In this document: piece by piece, positions 7,571 to 7,979 of the stretch | Layout: every line of letters starts with the position of its first letter | Position numbering within the stretch: the stretch's first letter is position 1 | The notes under the pieces: model-generated | The model's database searches: none | What the model was told of the DNA's origin: nothing | The model's input: the letters and a program-made list of their open reading frames with translations, nothing else | Program-made: the position numbers and the translations under genes | Assembly: GCA_002347565.1 (NCBI GenBank) | Contig: DDXR01000053.1 | Coordinates: forward strand, 1-7,979 | Length of the DNA stretch: 7,979 nucleotides | From: a bacterium UBP2_UBA2255 | Lineage (GTDB): Bacteria; Edwardsbacteria; AC1; EtOH8 | Direction of reading: 5' to 3'

Positions 7571-7728
7571 GCGGAATTGAAAGAAGACAAACAAAGCCCG
7601 AAATCCAAACATCGAAGTACGAAACAAATGCCGATTTCCCATACTGTCAGGTTTCAAACAGATTTCTGTTTTTAGGAATTTTGTCTGGTTTGTTTTGAAT
7701 TTCGGATTTCGAGTTTCGAATTTCCTCA
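7571..7728. repeat. Degenerate AT-rich inverted repeat of CGAAA-like words
   Basis: The plus strand at 7599-7628 and the minus strand at 7718-7689 match at 21 of 30 ungapped positions, both ending in AAACAAA. The two arms face each other around a small central palindrome, AAACAGA-TT-TCTGTTT (7656-7671). Outside the arms the similarity continues loosely (GCGGAATTGAAA at the left, GAGGAAATTCGAAA on the opposite strand at the right). Words such as CGAAATCC, CGAAAC and CGAAG recur irregularly every 7-8 bases. It could be a small non-autonomous repeat element or a structured intergenic repeat. No terminal duplication of a target site was recognised. Confidence 0.55.
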
Positions 7729-7753
7729 ACCATGGTTTTAGCCGAAGTTGAGG
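7724..7753 (-). other. Short hairpin downstream of tRNA-Arg
   Basis: CCTCAAC (7724-7730) and GTTGAGG (7747-7753) are perfect 7-bp complements around a 16-base loop that contains CCATGG. In the tRNA transcript the hairpin would form about 10 nt after the CCA end. No U-run follows it, so it is not a standard Rho-independent terminator; it might help 3' processing or be chance. Confidence 0.35.
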
Positions 7754-7763
7754 AGGGAAAAGA

Positions 7764-7840
7764 TGGTGCGCCTGACACGACTTGAACGTGTAACCTACGG
7801 CTTCGGAGGCCGGCGCTCTATCCAATTGAGCTACAGGCGC
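7764..7840 (-). tRNA. tRNA-Arg (anticodon CCG)
   Basis: The 77-nt gene folds as a full cloverleaf. The acceptor stem GCGCCTG/CAGGCGC pairs at all 7 positions, the D-stem is GCTC/GAGC, the anticodon loop CTCCGAA carries CCG at 7804-7806, the variable loop has 5 nt, and the T-arm is ACACG-TTCAAGT-CGTGT. Discriminator A73 is followed by an encoded CCA (7764-7766). The anticodon reads CGG, a frequent Arg codon in GC-rich genomes. Position 27-43 is a C-U mismatch (7813 and 7797), leaving 4 pairs in the anticodon stem. It resembles bacterial tRNA-Arg(CCG) in overall sequence. Confidence 0.96.
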
Positions 7841-7850
7841 GCGAATGATC

Positions 7851-7880
7851 ATTATACCCGTTGCGGTGCCGGATTGTCAA
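7851..7880 (-). promoter_or_regulatory. Consensus sigma70-type promoter of tRNA-Arg
   Basis: On the minus strand a perfect TTGACA (7875-7880) and a perfect TATAAT (7851-7856) are separated by 18 bp. Transcription should start near 7844, only a few bases before the mature tRNA 5' end at 7840, so the 5' leader would be very short. The -35 lies 16 bp after the stop codon of the upstream partial gene, which makes the tRNA an independent transcription unit. Confidence 0.88.
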
Positions 7881-7896
7881 GAGATTTGCCGGCCAG

Positions 7897-7979
7897 CTAC
7901 AGCTCCAGTTCCTCCCCCAGTTCCGGCACCACCACGTCCTGGCCCAGCGCCCGGGCCGACTCGGCCAGCGCCGCGGTCT
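7897..7979 (-). CDS. C-terminal fragment of an unidentified protein (5' end outside the window)
   Basis: A reading frame enters from the right edge and ends at TAG (7897-7899), giving 26 visible C-terminal residues: an Ala-rich helix (TAALAESARALGQD) followed by VVVPELGEELEL. Third codon positions are almost all G or C, like the other genes here, which supports real coding. An Ala/Leu-rich helix, then hydrophobic-VP-x-x-G-E-x-hydrophobic-x-L at the extreme end, is reminiscent of metallo-beta-lactamase-fold RNA-processing hydrolases, but 26 residues cannot establish this. The product is best treated as unknown. Confidence 0.6.
   Translation of the reverse strand, partial: TAALAESARALGQDVVVPELGEELEL

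Larger units (their letters stand above)
7357..7763. other. Gene-free intergenic region between tRNA-Arg and the lipoprotein gene
   Basis: About 400 bp, clearly more AT-rich than the neighbouring genes, without a credible coding sequence. From right to left it holds a 7-bp hairpin, a degenerate inverted repeat, a perfect 10-bp-arm dyad and a further short CGAAA-rich stretch (about 7470-7500). No convincing -35/-10 pair for the lipoprotein gene was found on the minus strand. Its promoter must therefore be weak, use another sigma factor, or lie upstream as read-through from tRNA transcription. Confidence 0.6.

Noticed and set aside
7764..7790. tRNA 3' end as an integrated-element attachment site
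   Set aside because: No second copy of the tRNA 3' end, integrase or phage-like gene was seen in the window.
7469..7852. A 127-residue open frame beginning MIIRAPVAQLDRAPASEA on the minus strand
   Set aside because: Its first third is a translation of the tRNA-Arg gene, a well-known false protein pattern (VAQLDRAPASEA), and the rest runs through the intergenic repeats. It is not a gene.

Overview
This window looks like part of a high-GC genome from a Gram-negative-type bacterium, probably an uncultivated lineage of the Fibrobacteres-Chlorobi-Bacteroidetes (FCB) group or a nearby candidate phylum. The clues are a very large secreted mosaic protein ending in a FlgD-Ig/type IX secretion (T9SS) type A-like C-terminal domain, a lipoprotein with a clean lipobox, GC-rich coding DNA and AT-rich intergenic DNA. 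This assignment is inference from protein style, not a phylogenetic result.

Everything recognised is read from the minus strand, so gene order runs right to left. The right edge (7897-7979) holds the last 26 codons of an unfinished gene. It is followed at once by a textbook sigma70-type promoter (TTGACA, 18 bp, TATAAT) driving a tRNA-Arg(CCG) with encoded CCA (7764-7840). A 407-bp gene-free stretch follows (7357-7763). It contains a small hairpin, a degenerate AT-rich inverted repeat built from CGAAA-like words, and a perfect 10-bp-arm dyad. Next comes a 487-residue lipoprotein of the family 5 (peptide/nickel/oligopeptide) ABC substrate-binding proteins, with no permease or ATPase gene beside it in the window.

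A 135-bp intergenic region then carries a second good promoter (TTGACA, 16 bp, extended TGTTACAAT). It serves a 1912-codon gene filling 19-5757. Its product has a signal peptide, a 6-7 bladed FG-GAP-like propeller, a tandemly duplicated CARDB-like plus jelly-roll-like unit, two Big_5 Ig-like domains, another Ig-like domain, a fibronectin III domain that appears split by an insertion, a glutamine-amidotransferase-like domain, and the C-terminal sorting-type domain.

The substrate-binding lipoprotein and the giant secreted protein have separate promoters or regulatory regions as far as can be seen, and no shared pathway is evident. No CRISPR array, transposase, phage gene or complete defence system was found. 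The least explained parts are the intergenic repeats between tRNA-Arg and the lipoprotein gene, and the unusual domain insertion in the giant protein.
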